DNA from: a virus
Virus record (IMG/VR): IMGVR_UViG_3300022188_000226
Coordinates: 52,258-116,257 of that record
Direction: 5' to 3' (one strand)
DNA length: 64,000 nucleotides
In this document: positions 25,116 to 34,406 of the stretch, piece by piece
Layout of the letters: each line of letters opens with the position of its first letter
How positions within the stretch are numbered: the first letter of the stretch is position 1
The notes under the pieces: generated by a model
The model's input: the letters and a program-made list of their open reading frames with translations, nothing else
Told to the model about the DNA's origin: nothing
Database searches by the model: none
Translations under genes and position numbers: made by a program

Positions 25116-25917
25116 ATTATCTGTTGGTCTTCCATTTTTTAGATCTAAATATATAGGATGGGCAGCACTTGAATCTCTCTGCCTCCAAGAGAATATAAAT
25201 TTTGAATGGGAACTTATTATAATGGAAGAAGCCAACGATCCAGAGGCTTTGGGTAAAGACGAAATAAGAAAATATGAGAATAGATTAAAAGCTGTGGGTT
25301 GTAAACATCTTAAGTATATTCCATTTAAAAAGTGGGTGCCTTTGGCTGTGAAACTTAAAAAATTAATAAATAGTTTTTCAGATTCAGAAGTGGCTATATG
25401 GAATCCAGACGATTATTATGCTCCTCCTAAATTATTAAGTACAGCATATGATGTTCTTAGTAATGATACAAGTATAGATTGGTTTTCTATACCCAAAACT
25501 ATATTTTATAACATATCTGATGAAAAGACTTTGGTGTATGATGTCTGGGCAACTGCTCTTAGACGCAAAGATGATAGCACTGGACGAGCTTTTAAAACAC
25601 CTTTACTAAAAGAAGCCACTAAATATTTCGACCAACGTAAGGCTGTTTGTGATGGTATGGTAAGAGATGCCTATAAAAAGGTTTTGAATCGCCCTATCGT
25701 CATGCATTTTGATAATACTGACAACTGGAAATGTGGGTTAAATATAAAAGGATTGAATAATGTTTCTAAGGGGCAGGAGAGGTGGTTTTGTAATATTAAG
25801 CCACCGTTATATAGCTGTGAGGTGGAACTAAAGGAATTTATTCCTGAACATGTTTTAAAAAAACTAATAGAATGTAAGAAATATTTAGAACTTCATAAAA
25901 GAGGTGTGGGGAAATGA
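25108..25917 (+). CDS. Glycosyltransferase-like protein (GT-A fold)
   Basis: 269 residues. IELSVGLPFFRSKYIGWAAL and EWELIIMEEANDP resemble a GT2 N-terminus, and SEVAIWNPDDYYAPPKLL has a PDDY motif where GT2 enzymes have DxD. The rest is unlike standard families. Overlaps both neighbours by 4-8 bp, so it is in one translational chain with the acetyltransferase and sulfotransferase. Glycosyl transfer is inferred mainly from context and the N-terminal half. Confidence 0.65.
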   Translation: MIELSVGLPFFRSKYIGWAALESLCLQENINFEWELIIMEEANDPEALGKDEIRKYENRLKAVGCKHLKYIPFKKWVPLAVKLKKLINSFSDSEVAIWNPDDYYAPPKLLSTAYDVLSNDTSIDWFSIPKTIFYNISDEKTLVYDVWATALRRKDDSTGRAFKTPLLKEATKYFDQRKAVCDGMVRDAYKKVLNRPIVMHFDNTDNWKCGLNIKGLNNVSKGQERWFCNIKPPLYSCEVELKEFIPEHVLKKLIECKKYLELHKRGVGK

Positions 25918-26558
25918 CAACTAGAATATTTATAACGGGCTGTGCAAAGAGCGGAACAACATTATTGTTAAGATTATTTAATTATTTTGATAATATTTTA
26001 GTACTAACAAGTGGTGATAGTAACGAAGTCACGTTAGAGAGGTTGATAAAATGCGAATATGAGGGGGTTATCGTAGGTAAGAGAAAATGGAATTATATAT
26101 TATCAGAAGTTTTACATGATGATATTTTAAAGAAACAAGAAAAATTAATATTGGATAACGATATAAAGGTATTAAACATTGTTAGAGACGGAAGAGACGT
26201 AATTCTTTCAGATAATAAATATGTTCCTCCTAAGAGGTGGATACACTGTGTAAAACAGCGTGAAGAATTAAAGGGGATAATACATCTTGAAGTTAGATAC
26301 GAGGATATAATATATAAACCTGATGAAGTTCAGAAAGAAATAGGTAGTAGTTTTAATCTTAAAAATAAACAAAAATTTTCAGAATACCCTACTGGTTTAG
26401 CTAATGAAATTTTTAATAAGAAAGGGGGTAATCTGTACAAAGCTCGTCCTATCACGGATGTATCAATTCACAAGAATTTAACGGCGTACAAGAATATCTG
26501 TAACGATAAAGAATTGCCAGAATTTGAAAAATTATTAAAGGAGCTAAATTATAAATGA
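25914..26558 (+). CDS. Sulfotransferase-like protein (PAPS-dependent family)
   Basis: 214 residues. RIFITGCAKSGTTLLLRLF at residue 4 is the 5'-phosphosulfate-binding loop, and VLNIVRDGRDVILSDN at about 85 is the 3'-phosphate-binding motif with R and the conserved D-G-R-D. EVRYEDIIYKP follows as in bacterial sulfotransferases. It would move sulfate from PAPS to a glycan hydroxyl. Sulfation of a phage-encoded glycan would be unusual. Starts overlap the previous gene (ATGA). Confidence 0.8.
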   Translation: MTTRIFITGCAKSGTTLLLRLFNYFDNILVLTSGDSNEVTLERLIKCEYEGVIVGKRKWNYILSEVLHDDILKKQEKLILDNDIKVLNIVRDGRDVILSDNKYVPPKRWIHCVKQREELKGIIHLEVRYEDIIYKPDEVQKEIGSSFNLKNKQKFSEYPTGLANEIFNKKGGNLYKARPITDVSIHKNLTAYKNICNDKELPEFEKLLKELNYK

Positions 26559-27235
26559 AACCTATAGGACTTATAGGGGGTGTCAGTTGGACATCTACCA
26601 TGGAATACTATCGCCGACTTAATAGTAATTTTGACGTGGAGATCCTCATACATAGCTTTAATTTTGCCGACATATTGAAGCATCAGAAAACAAACAACAT
26701 AGAAGAAGAAAGTAGAATGTTAATAACAGCAGCCATGGGTCTTCAGAAAGCTGGTGCAGCAGTAATTCTTATATGTTCTAATACTACGAGTAAAACGTCA
26801 GAAATTGTGGCGAAATGTGTAGATATCCCTTTGGTCAACGTTATAGAAGCTACTGCTAAGCATATTCATACTTCTGGTTTTTCTAAAGTTGGTCTTTTAG
26901 CTACTACACACACAGTAAATAATAAATTATATAATAAATATCTTGGCGATGTTGAAATAATATTACCGACTACAGAACAACAAGAAGATATACATAATAT
27001 AATATATAAAGAGTTATGTAATAACATTATACTAATGCCTTCCAAAATGAAATACCTATATACTATATTAGATATGTGTAATAGAGGTGTTGAGGCTGTG
27101 ATTCTAGGGTGTACTGAGATCCCTTTACTTATATCAAAAGATGATTTAAATGACCTTACATTGCTAGGTTGTTCTATAGATGTTCCAATTATTGATACTA
27201 TAACAGTTCACATTGACGCTTTGGGGAAATATTAA
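26555..27235 (+). CDS. Aspartate/glutamate racemase family protein
   Basis: 226 residues, near the family length of 230. IGLIGGVSWTSTMEYYRRLN is the start typical of Asp racemases; the catalytic cysteines are in LICSNTTSKT (about residue 73) and VILGCTEIPLLI (about 186). It interconverts L and D amino acids, and next to an asparagine-synthetase-like ATPase may supply a D-amino acid or amide for decorating a sugar. Start overlaps the sulfotransferase stop. Confidence 0.88.
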   Translation: MKPIGLIGGVSWTSTMEYYRRLNSNFDVEILIHSFNFADILKHQKTNNIEEESRMLITAAMGLQKAGAAVILICSNTTSKTSEIVAKCVDIPLVNVIEATAKHIHTSGFSKVGLLATTHTVNNKLYNKYLGDVEIILPTTEQQEDIHNIIYKELCNNIILMPSKMKYLYTILDMCNRGVEAVILGCTEIPLLISKDDLNDLTLLGCSIDVPIIDTITVHIDALGKY

Positions 27236-28341
27236 TGAGACTAAACAGGTATTATAGACACAAGAAGACTGGGAAAGTGTCCCGATTAATTTTAAATTTA
27301 ATAGAAGATTCAATTACACTTAAAAAGAATGCAGCAACTATCAATTTAATGGCTGGAAACACCCCATTTGAGGAGATAGAGGTTGTGACTCCTTTAGATA
27401 CTTTGTCTGAAGAATATAAAGAGTTGAGTAAGGTCAAGGCACACAGTGTACCTATATCTTGGAATAAGTTCATAGATAAATGTTGGGAAACATATTTGAC
27501 CGCAGTTGATAACGTGTGGGATGATGATAAATTCCATATGGTAATGCACTCTTCAGGGTACGACAGTAGAATTATGTCGTTGGCTCTGAAACAGTTGCAT
27601 AAAGAAAATCTACTGTTTGTTTGCTTAGAGCCGGAGGGTTCGGTGTTTGAAAATATAATGAAGCATCAGGCTTGGTCTGAGGACAAGTACATGGTGTATA
27701 ATAAGGGCATATCTTACGATGAATATTATAAGGAGGGGTTGGACTATGATTTATGTTTAAAGATAACTAATGGTCCATCCGAGAGGCCCGTTAATCCAAA
27801 TGGGGTCGCTTATTATTGTTTGCAAGCTGCAGGAAAAATAGATAAGGATGAAAACATGCAGTTTCACGCAAATCAGTTTGCTGAAATTCTAAATAGCAAG
27901 GTTGTAAATTTTGAGCATTATTATAAGGAATTTTATTATTCTAGATTCAGTAGATTCTGGTCTACGTTTGATTGTAAAGTGTCAGACAATTATTTAGACT
28001 TCGACCTCATGAAGTTTATGATGGAAGCGAAGGTCTCTAATTGGCATACTAGAGACCAGCTTAGAGAAGAGATGATAAGACAAATAGATCCACATATGTT
28101 AAAATTTAAGAGGTGGACTTGGAATGAAGTTTATGGTCAGAACTTTTTTAAGTTGTCTGACAGATTACACAAGAAAGCAGTAGAGGATTACAAAAATTCT
28201 TGGTTCTATAAAAATATAGATAAAGATATAAACAGTACATCTAAATATATGGTGTCAGCAACATTTAAGTGGTGGCAAAAGTGGAGTATGGGAGCTGTTA
28301 CAGACTATCTTGTTAGTAAAGGATGCAATATAAAATTTTAA
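27235..28341 (+). CDS. Asparagine-synthetase-like PP-loop ATPase
   Basis: 368 residues. HMVMHSSGYDSRIMSLAL at about 100 is a PP-loop of the SGGxDS class (here SSGYDS), as in asparagine synthetase and related amide-forming enzymes. The glutaminase domain of AsnB is absent, so ammonia or another amine would be the nucleophile. C-terminal half is helical (KFKRWTWNEVYGQNFFKL). Overlaps the racemase by 1 bp. Function inferred: amidation or aminoacylation of a glycan component. Confidence 0.65.
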   Translation: MRLNRYYRHKKTGKVSRLILNLIEDSITLKKNAATINLMAGNTPFEEIEVVTPLDTLSEEYKELSKVKAHSVPISWNKFIDKCWETYLTAVDNVWDDDKFHMVMHSSGYDSRIMSLALKQLHKENLLFVCLEPEGSVFENIMKHQAWSEDKYMVYNKGISYDEYYKEGLDYDLCLKITNGPSERPVNPNGVAYYCLQAAGKIDKDENMQFHANQFAEILNSKVVNFEHYYKEFYYSRFSRFWSTFDCKVSDNYLDFDLMKFMMEAKVSNWHTRDQLREEMIRQIDPHMLKFKRWTWNEVYGQNFFKLSDRLHKKAVEDYKNSWFYKNIDKDINSTSKYMVSATFKWWQKWSMGAVTDYLVSKGCNIKF

Positions 28342-28351
28342 GGAGAAATAA

Positions 28352-29095
28352 ATGGATACACCTTTTGCAATATGTATGGGAACAGGAGAGATAGGTACAC
28401 CTTTGTACGAATTAATCAGGGGCGTATTCAACACGTTACCGGTTGATCCTATTCATTTTCCAGGTAACGAGCTTACGACATGCAGCATCTTGCATGTTTG
28501 TATACCCGGAAACATTAGAAATTTTAATGAAATTATTATTGATGCCGCTATATATACAGAGGCATCGTTTGTGGTTGTACATAGTACTGTGGTACCCGGC
28601 ACTATTGACACTATACAAGATAAATTGACGGTACCAGTTATTCATTCTCCAGTACAAGGAAAGCATGCGGGTAATCAGATGAAAAAAGATATGCTAAGAT
28701 ATCCTAAATATTTAGGGGTTCCTAAGACATTGACAGAGAAACAGGAAGGAGAGTTGGTAAAGTTCTTTGAGCTGGTAGGTTTTGCTGACGTTAGAATTAT
28801 ACGCGGTGTTGGTAATGTGGAGTGGCAGAAGGTGTTGGCTACATCTTTCTTCGGTTATATGATAGCTTGGGCCCAAGAGGTGGAGAGAATTTGTGACGAA
28901 TTTAACTTAAATTATGAGGCTGTAACAGATATCTTTAAACATATAGAAGATATAATTCCGCCACATTATCCCGGAGTAATTGGTGGTCACTGTGTTATGC
29001 AGAATATAGAATTAATTAGTAAAATTCACGATTCTGAAGCGTTGGCTTTTATTAAGAAGTCTAATGATTTAAAAAAGAAACGTGATGGTGTATAA
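28352..29095 (+). CDS. UDP-sugar 6-dehydrogenase-like protein (WbpA/WecC-like), short
   Basis: 247 residues, against about 430 for the family. MGTGEIGTPLYELI at residue 9 is the NAD-binding glycine motif; VVHSTVVPGTIDTI corresponds to the family ESTVPPGTT; HSPVQGKHA, YPKYLGV and NVEWQKVLATSFFGYMIAWAQE follow; GVIGGHCVMQN at about 214 carries the catalytic cysteine in the GGHC form of WecC/WbpA enzymes. It is compacted between the two Rossmann parts. With 20051, 21057 and 29138 it would complete a UDP-GlcNAc-derived diamino uronic acid pathway. Confidence 0.75.
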   Translation: MDTPFAICMGTGEIGTPLYELIRGVFNTLPVDPIHFPGNELTTCSILHVCIPGNIRNFNEIIIDAAIYTEASFVVVHSTVVPGTIDTIQDKLTVPVIHSPVQGKHAGNQMKKDMLRYPKYLGVPKTLTEKQEGELVKFFELVGFADVRIIRGVGNVEWQKVLATSFFGYMIAWAQEVERICDEFNLNYEAVTDIFKHIEDIIPPHYPGVIGGHCVMQNIELISKIHDSEALAFIKKSNDLKKKRDGV

Positions 29096-29137
29096 CTAGT
29101 AAATAGATGAGTTTAATAATACAAAGGGGAATAAATA

Positions 29138-30241
29138 ATGAAAGTTAATTTCGTTGATTTGGTAAGCCAGTATGCAGTAATTAAAGATGATGTACTGTCT
29201 GATACAGAGGCAGTACTTAGTACTGGTGGATTTATAGGGGCTCAAGAATTTGAAGAAAAGTTTTCAGCTTTTCATGGAAAAAAATATTGTGTTGGAGTTG
29301 GTTCTGGTACAGACGCGTTATGGCTATCTCTGTTGGCCCTAGGTATTGGTATAGGTGACGAAGTGATAGTGCCTTCTAACACCTATATTGCTTCAGCATT
29401 CGCAATATCACACACTGGAGCAACACCAGTATTTGTTGACCCTAATCCAGAAACTTATGTTATAGATGTTGATAGTATAAGAAGTGCTATTACAGATAAG
29501 ACTAAAGCAATAATGCCTGTACATTTATATGGTCACCCAGTAAACATGACAAAACTAATGTCGTTTGTTAGTAGTAAAGATATATTTGTGGTAGAAGATT
29601 GTGCTCAATCTGTGGGTGCTTCGTGTTTAAATAAAAAGACGGGTACTTTTGGAGATGTCGGTTGTTACTCGTTTTATCCAGCTAAGAATCTTGGAGGTCT
29701 TGGGCAAGGAGGAGCAATAGTAACTGATAACGAGAGGTTGGCTATAATGGTTAGGGAGTTAGGGAATGTTGGTAGGTCAGAAGGGTCTTGGTTTGATTAT
29801 ATTCATAAAGGATTTAATTCAAGACTAGACGCTTTAAATGCCAAATTTCTTAGTAGAGGGCTTAACTATTTAGATACTTGGAATAACGCACGTGTAAATT
29901 CTGCTGTAGTGTATTCTGAACTTTTAGATGGAGTTCCTGTGGTTACACCACAATTGCCTACTGACGATTTTTATCCAGTGTTTCATTTATATGAGATAAA
30001 ATGTCAATCTGAAGTTGTTCGTGATGAATTAAAAGCTTTTCTTGGAAAAAAAGAAATAGCTTGCGGGCTTCACTACCCTATTCCATGTCATCGTCAGCCT
30101 GTTTATAAGGAGTTATTTGCCGAGTGCCCTATAGCTGATGAACTGTCTAAAACCTTGTTATCGCTTCCTATACACCCAGGTTTAAAATATAGTGAGATAG
30201 TGTATGTCAGTGAGGCTATATGTGAATTTTTTGATAAGTAA
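29138..30241 (+). CDS. DegT/DnrJ/EryC1/StrS-family sugar aminotransferase (WbpE-like)
   Basis: 367 residues, the family length. VGVGSGTDALWLSLLALGIG, EVIVPSNTYIASAFAIS, VFVDPNPETYVID, VVEDCAQSVGAS (PLP-contacting D and Q) and CYSFYPAKNLGGLGQGGAIV with the PLP lysine at about residue 186 make the assignment secure. GLHYPIPCHRQP is the C-terminal substrate motif. It transfers an amino group to a keto nucleotide sugar, in this cluster probably the C3-keto product of the Gfo/Idh enzyme. Confidence 0.95.
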   Translation: MKVNFVDLVSQYAVIKDDVLSDTEAVLSTGGFIGAQEFEEKFSAFHGKKYCVGVGSGTDALWLSLLALGIGIGDEVIVPSNTYIASAFAISHTGATPVFVDPNPETYVIDVDSIRSAITDKTKAIMPVHLYGHPVNMTKLMSFVSSKDIFVVEDCAQSVGASCLNKKTGTFGDVGCYSFYPAKNLGGLGQGGAIVTDNERLAIMVRELGNVGRSEGSWFDYIHKGFNSRLDALNAKFLSRGLNYLDTWNNARVNSAVVYSELLDGVPVVTPQLPTDDFYPVFHLYEIKCQSEVVRDELKAFLGKKEIACGLHYPIPCHRQPVYKELFAECPIADELSKTLLSLPIHPGLKYSEIVYVSEAICEFFDK

Positions 30242-30281
30242 ATTGTATAGTTGATAGTAAGGGAAAAGGAGGTGAATTTTT

Positions 30282-30770
30282 TTGGATTTAAGTAATATAA
30301 AATTTATAATAAGTGAAGTAGATGGTGTAATAACAGAACACCTATCCGGTATAGGTGAGATGGGTATCACTTTATTCAAACAATTCTGTATTAAGGAATT
30401 TGAGGCAATAAACTTTATCAAAAAAGATTGGGGTTTCGCTTTTTTGTCAATTGACGCAGCTATAAGTATGTCTACATGTAAGAAAAAGAACATACCTTTC
30501 TTTTTTGCTGAGAGAAGTAAGAAAGAAATATTTAATAATATGTTGCGGCGTTATGATATTACAGCAGATAATGTACTATATATAGGAAGTATGTATTCTG
30601 ACATAGAATGTATGAAGATGTCTAGTTTATCGATGTGTCCTGAGGATGCTTCACAGCAGGTAAAAAATGTGGCTGATCACGTGATTCCGGTTTATAGTGG
30701 TAATGGTGTGCTGTGCTATGTGTATGATACTTTATTTAGTTACAAACTTAGTAAGAATAGGGGTGAATAA
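30282..30770 (+). CDS. KdsC-like HAD protein with altered active site
   Basis: 162 residues from TTG with AAAGGAGGTG upstream. Fold markers of KdsC/CMP-KDN phosphatases are present: KFIISEVDGVIT at residue 7, SKKEIFNNMLRRYDI, NVLYIGSMYSDIECMKMS, and a DASQQVKNVADHVIP end. But the nucleophile Asp of DxDG is Glu (SEVDG) and the GDxxND motif reads GSMYSD, so two catalytic acids are changed. It may be a non-catalytic or altered enzyme in the sugar cluster. Confidence 0.7.
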   Translation: MDLSNIKFIISEVDGVITEHLSGIGEMGITLFKQFCIKEFEAINFIKKDWGFAFLSIDAAISMSTCKKKNIPFFFAERSKKEIFNNMLRRYDITADNVLYIGSMYSDIECMKMSSLSMCPEDASQQVKNVADHVIPVYSGNGVLCYVYDTLFSYKLSKNRGE

Positions 30771-33254
30771 TTGTCTATTTTACGAATGGAAGTGGGTAAA
30801 ATACTCCTCAGGGACGTTATAGACACTGCGTATGGTAATATATACGAAACAATTGTGTTTAAGAATGTATATAAAAATCCTGTAGTTATAGCATATATCA
30901 TGACGAGAGTTGGTGGTGAGTCTATTGATGTTCGTGTTAGAAATGTTACCCAGTTAACTTGTGAAATTTTTATGCAGGAATGGGATAATGAAGAACATTC
31001 TAGTGAGTGGGTTTCTTATATGGTTATTGAGTCCGGCAAATATCTTTTACCTAGTGGTTTAAGTGTTGAAGCAGACACAACATCCATTCCTGCAACAGCT
31101 GTACATAATGCTACAGAGGGTCCAGGTAGTTTCAATACCGTCAACATTAATTTCCAAACTATTTTTTCTACAGATCCTGCATTTTTTGTGACCTTAAATA
31201 CCTTCAATAATAATGACTTTATGTCTGTTTCTTCTATGTCTATTACCTCTTCAGGGGCAGAAGTATTTCAAGAAAAACAACGTACTAATAAAACTCCGGC
31301 TGATGAAATTGCTGGGTGGGTAGCCATATCAGAATTTTCTGGTGAATTACCGTGGGAAACAGTTTTTGAAACAGGGAAATTTAGTGATGGTTCTAGTGAT
31401 GGGGTCGGTGACACACCACACAAAGTAACATATACGCAAACCTATAGTGAGCCTCCGATAGTTTTTTCACAAGTTAACACACTTAATGGTTGGGATGGTT
31501 CATGGGCTAGAGGGTATTTTTGGGCACTAGATTATTTTGAAACATATGCCGAAGAAGCAGACGATGGTGGGGGCATGTCGCACAATGATGAGGTATTTTC
31601 TCATTTAGTATTTGACTCGGAATTTAGTATTATATACGATGAAACTTTTGGCATCTTTACATCAGAAAAATATAGAAATATTTGTACTGTAGATCCGTAT
31701 GTGTTTAAAGCGTCAGTTACTGGTGTAAAAATATATGATCTTGCTTCAGAATCTTTGGTAAGTTGTGCAACTTTTTCAGGCGGGGTAAATTCTGTTTGGG
31801 CAAATGATGACTATCTTTATGCAGCAACATCGTTTTCTGGTGTATGCAGAGCTACAATCAGTACTGTAACCGGTACTATAACATTTTCTGAGTACAAAAG
31901 TTACCCCAACATAACAGCTAACGATGTGAACTATATACATGGGTCAGGCGATTACCTATGTATATCTACAGTATCAGGTGTTGATAGAATAAAAATATCT
32001 AATGGCACTAGAGAATATCAAACATCTTCTCGTTCTAGTAAATGTTTTCAAACTAGTAAGGGTGATTATTATTATGTAGTAAACCAATTTAAAGATATAC
32101 AAGGACTTGATGATAATCTTTTTTGGTGGAGTTATGGTCGAGAAGTTAATCTATCCTCAACTATTCCAGAAGATAATTATCAATTAAAATTAACAATTCC
32201 AATAACACAACCAGATAACATTTATACACAAGCTATGCAGGAGGGTATAGATGTTAGAGTAATAGATAGTAATGGACAGTGTGTTCCACATTTTATAGAG
32301 GTTTGGGATTATGTTTCTCCTGTAGATATCTGGGTAAAATTATCAAGAGGTGTAGATACATTATATATAATATATGGAAACCGTTCGGTAGTAGATACTT
32401 CTAGTGCTGAGGGTACGTTTAGATTATACGACCATTTTGAAGGTACAACACTAAATGAGGAGCGTTGGGACTTTGATGACGGGGGTTCTTCTACCAATAC
32501 ATATATCGTAGCTAATAGTGTTTTATCTATTAGAACAACCAGTAACGATTATACTGTTAAATTGTATTCTAATGAGGCTTTTTTTGGTGGGGTTATAGAG
32601 GCTAAAGTAAAGTATCGTACTACTGACCTTGAAGATGACATGGATTATACATTAACTTTTTTAGATAGTGTGCTTTCTTATATAGGGGTTGACGATAGTT
32701 GGCATGAATTTCCGCATTACATAAGGACTTATGATCCACAAGGAGTAAGTACTACTACGTACGGAACAAAATTACTTAGTACAGAATGGAAAATTCATAC
32801 TGTAGTAGAAACGCCGGATTATCAAGCTTCTAATTATGATGGGGAGACTGTGGCAACTTCAGCAACATTGGATTCTGGTTACAGAAAAATAAGGTTTTCT
32901 TATAATTCAGGGGCTAATAAGCCGGATCTTGATATAGATTGGGTACGTGTAAGAAATTATGACCAAAACCCACCAGTTGTAGTGGTAGAACGTGGTAAAA
33001 GTATAAACGATTTATTTGATGCTGCAGAGCTTCACGCGGTATACGATAATGGAGATAGTTATACGTATAGTTCGTCTCAGAACGATGTAATATCCTCAGC
33101 ATATATATCAGATTTATATGTGACTGAAAATACGTCTATTTATGGTGATGGTAATGTTATATTTTTGGGTACTTCTTGGGGAGCTTATGTTTTAGAAGAA
33201 AAACGTGGTGATGAAAGTAATTGCCGTAAAAGAATATATTTAATTGAGACTTGA
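30771..33254 (+). CDS. Lectin-like tail or receptor-binding protein (H-type lectin repeats plus DUF2341 domain)
   Basis: 827 residues from TTG directly after the previous stop. Residues about 1-270 hold two H-type-lectin-like units (IVFKNVYKNPVVIAYI ... VRVRNVTQLTCEIFMQEWD, then VTYTQTYSEPPIVFSQVNT). Residues about 285-440 look like beta-propeller or WD-like strands (ANDDYLYAATSFSGV). Residues about 445-720 form a DUF2341-like carbohydrate-binding domain with FRLYDHFEGTTLNEERWDF. Last part, about 740-827, is more beta structure. A secreted signal peptide is absent, so it is more likely a virion protein than an exported enzyme. Confidence 0.7.
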   Translation: MSILRMEVGKILLRDVIDTAYGNIYETIVFKNVYKNPVVIAYIMTRVGGESIDVRVRNVTQLTCEIFMQEWDNEEHSSEWVSYMVIESGKYLLPSGLSVEADTTSIPATAVHNATEGPGSFNTVNINFQTIFSTDPAFFVTLNTFNNNDFMSVSSMSITSSGAEVFQEKQRTNKTPADEIAGWVAISEFSGELPWETVFETGKFSDGSSDGVGDTPHKVTYTQTYSEPPIVFSQVNTLNGWDGSWARGYFWALDYFETYAEEADDGGGMSHNDEVFSHLVFDSEFSIIYDETFGIFTSEKYRNICTVDPYVFKASVTGVKIYDLASESLVSCATFSGGVNSVWANDDYLYAATSFSGVCRATISTVTGTITFSEYKSYPNITANDVNYIHGSGDYLCISTVSGVDRIKISNGTREYQTSSRSSKCFQTSKGDYYYVVNQFKDIQGLDDNLFWWSYGREVNLSSTIPEDNYQLKLTIPITQPDNIYTQAMQEGIDVRVIDSNGQCVPHFIEVWDYVSPVDIWVKLSRGVDTLYIIYGNRSVVDTSSAEGTFRLYDHFEGTTLNEERWDFDDGGSSTNTYIVANSVLSIRTTSNDYTVKLYSNEAFFGGVIEAKVKYRTTDLEDDMDYTLTFLDSVLSYIGVDDSWHEFPHYIRTYDPQGVSTTTYGTKLLSTEWKIHTVVETPDYQASNYDGETVATSATLDSGYRKIRFSYNSGANKPDLDIDWVRVRNYDQNPPVVVVERGKSINDLFDAAELHAVYDNGDSYTYSSSQNDVISSAYISDLYVTENTSIYGDGNVIFLGTSWGAYVLEEKRGDESNCRKRIYLIET

Positions 33255-33278
33255 CAAGCTCAATTTTGTGATTATATT
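33251..33278 (+). promoter_or_regulatory. Sigma70-like promoter of the second replication block
   Basis: TTGACA 33251-33256 (overlapping the stop of the lectin-like gene), 16 bp spacer ending in TGAT, TATATT 33273-33278. Drives clamp loader and polymerase. Confidence 0.8.
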
Positions 33279-33323
33279 ATAGAAGTACAATTACATCACA
33301 GGAAAAGGAATGGAGGTTTATAT

Positions 33324-34406
33324 ATGATTTTAAGACGAGAAACTTCAAGTGGGTCTAATGACCTTAATGTAGTCTATCGCCCTTGTCTTGTTACCGAGAT
33401 GCTTGGTAACGAAACCAATAAGCGAATTATTAAGAATGCGTTAGACTCAGGAAAAGTTCCCCATACGCAGTTATTTACTGGAGATGCTGGGTGCGGTAAA
33501 ACTACGGCAGCAAAGATAATTGCTTTAGGGTTAAATTGTGAAGAGAATGGTGTTAGTTCTAATCCATGTTTAAAATGTAAGTCGTGTAGAACTATACTAG
33601 AAGGAAATAGTTTAGGGGTTAAAGAGATTAATGTAGGGCAGTCCGGCGGAAAAGATTATGTAGATGCAATGGTAAGAGAACTTCCATTGTCTCCTTTTGA
33701 TACGAGATACAAGATTTTAATCTTCGATGAAGCACACGAACTTACGACAGCCGCTAAAGATCTTCTCCTTAAGCCAATAGAAGCTGGCTATGAACATGTG
33801 TATTTCATTTTTTGTACAAATCAACCTGAAAAATTACGTAGCAAAAAGAAGGATGCTGGTGAAGCGTTTCTTGATAGGTGTTCTGTACTTAATTTTAGTA
33901 GAATACCCATAGAAAAAGTACGGGGTCTACTACAGAACATATGTGAGTTTGAGGGGTTTCACTACAATGTAGACGTGTTAGATTTAATTGCTGAGGAATC
34001 AAAAGGAGTACCACGTAATGCAATTGTGTGGGTAAACCAGGTAGCTACTGAAGGTTCTTGGCTTGTTAGTGCAGCTAAAGAAATCTGTAGTGTAATGTCA
34101 GATGAGGATGAACCTAGGGTTCTTGAACTATGTCGGGCACTTAATAAAGGTAGTTGGATAGAAGCTATCGAAATATTTGGTGGTATAAAGACAATCCCAG
34201 TAGAAACTGTTAGGATATCTGTATCTGGTTACTTTGTAAGTTGTTTGAAGAGGGCAAAGAAGTTTGGGGACGGTAAAAAATATTCAAGGGTTCTTGATAT
34301 AGTCACTATACCAATTTTTGAGCAAGGAAAACTAGCAGAACATAAGTGGTATAATTACATGTTTAAAATTGTTGATACTGTTTCTGCAGCCGGAAGGAGA
34401 GTTTAA
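33324..34406 (+). CDS. dnaX: DNA polymerase III clamp loader subunit, DnaX-like
   Basis: 360 residues. Walker A GDAGCGKTTAAKI at about 53; a four-cysteine zinc module CEENG...NPCLKCKSC at about 72-92 as in DnaX; Walker B YKILIFDEAHE at about 130-140; sensor 1 VYFIFCTNQPEKL at about 154; the C-terminal helical lid after 200. It loads the beta clamp encoded at 2-541. Overlaps the polymerase start by 1 bp. Long tau-specific C-terminus absent, as usual in phages. Confidence 0.9.
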   Translation: MILRRETSSGSNDLNVVYRPCLVTEMLGNETNKRIIKNALDSGKVPHTQLFTGDAGCGKTTAAKIIALGLNCEENGVSSNPCLKCKSCRTILEGNSLGVKEINVGQSGGKDYVDAMVRELPLSPFDTRYKILIFDEAHELTTAAKDLLLKPIEAGYEHVYFIFCTNQPEKLRSKKKDAGEAFLDRCSVLNFSRIPIEKVRGLLQNICEFEGFHYNVDVLDLIAEESKGVPRNAIVWVNQVATEGSWLVSAAKEICSVMSDEDEPRVLELCRALNKGSWIEAIEIFGGIKTIPVETVRISVSGYFVSCLKRAKKFGDGKKYSRVLDIVTIPIFEQGKLAEHKWYNYMFKIVDTVSAAGRRV

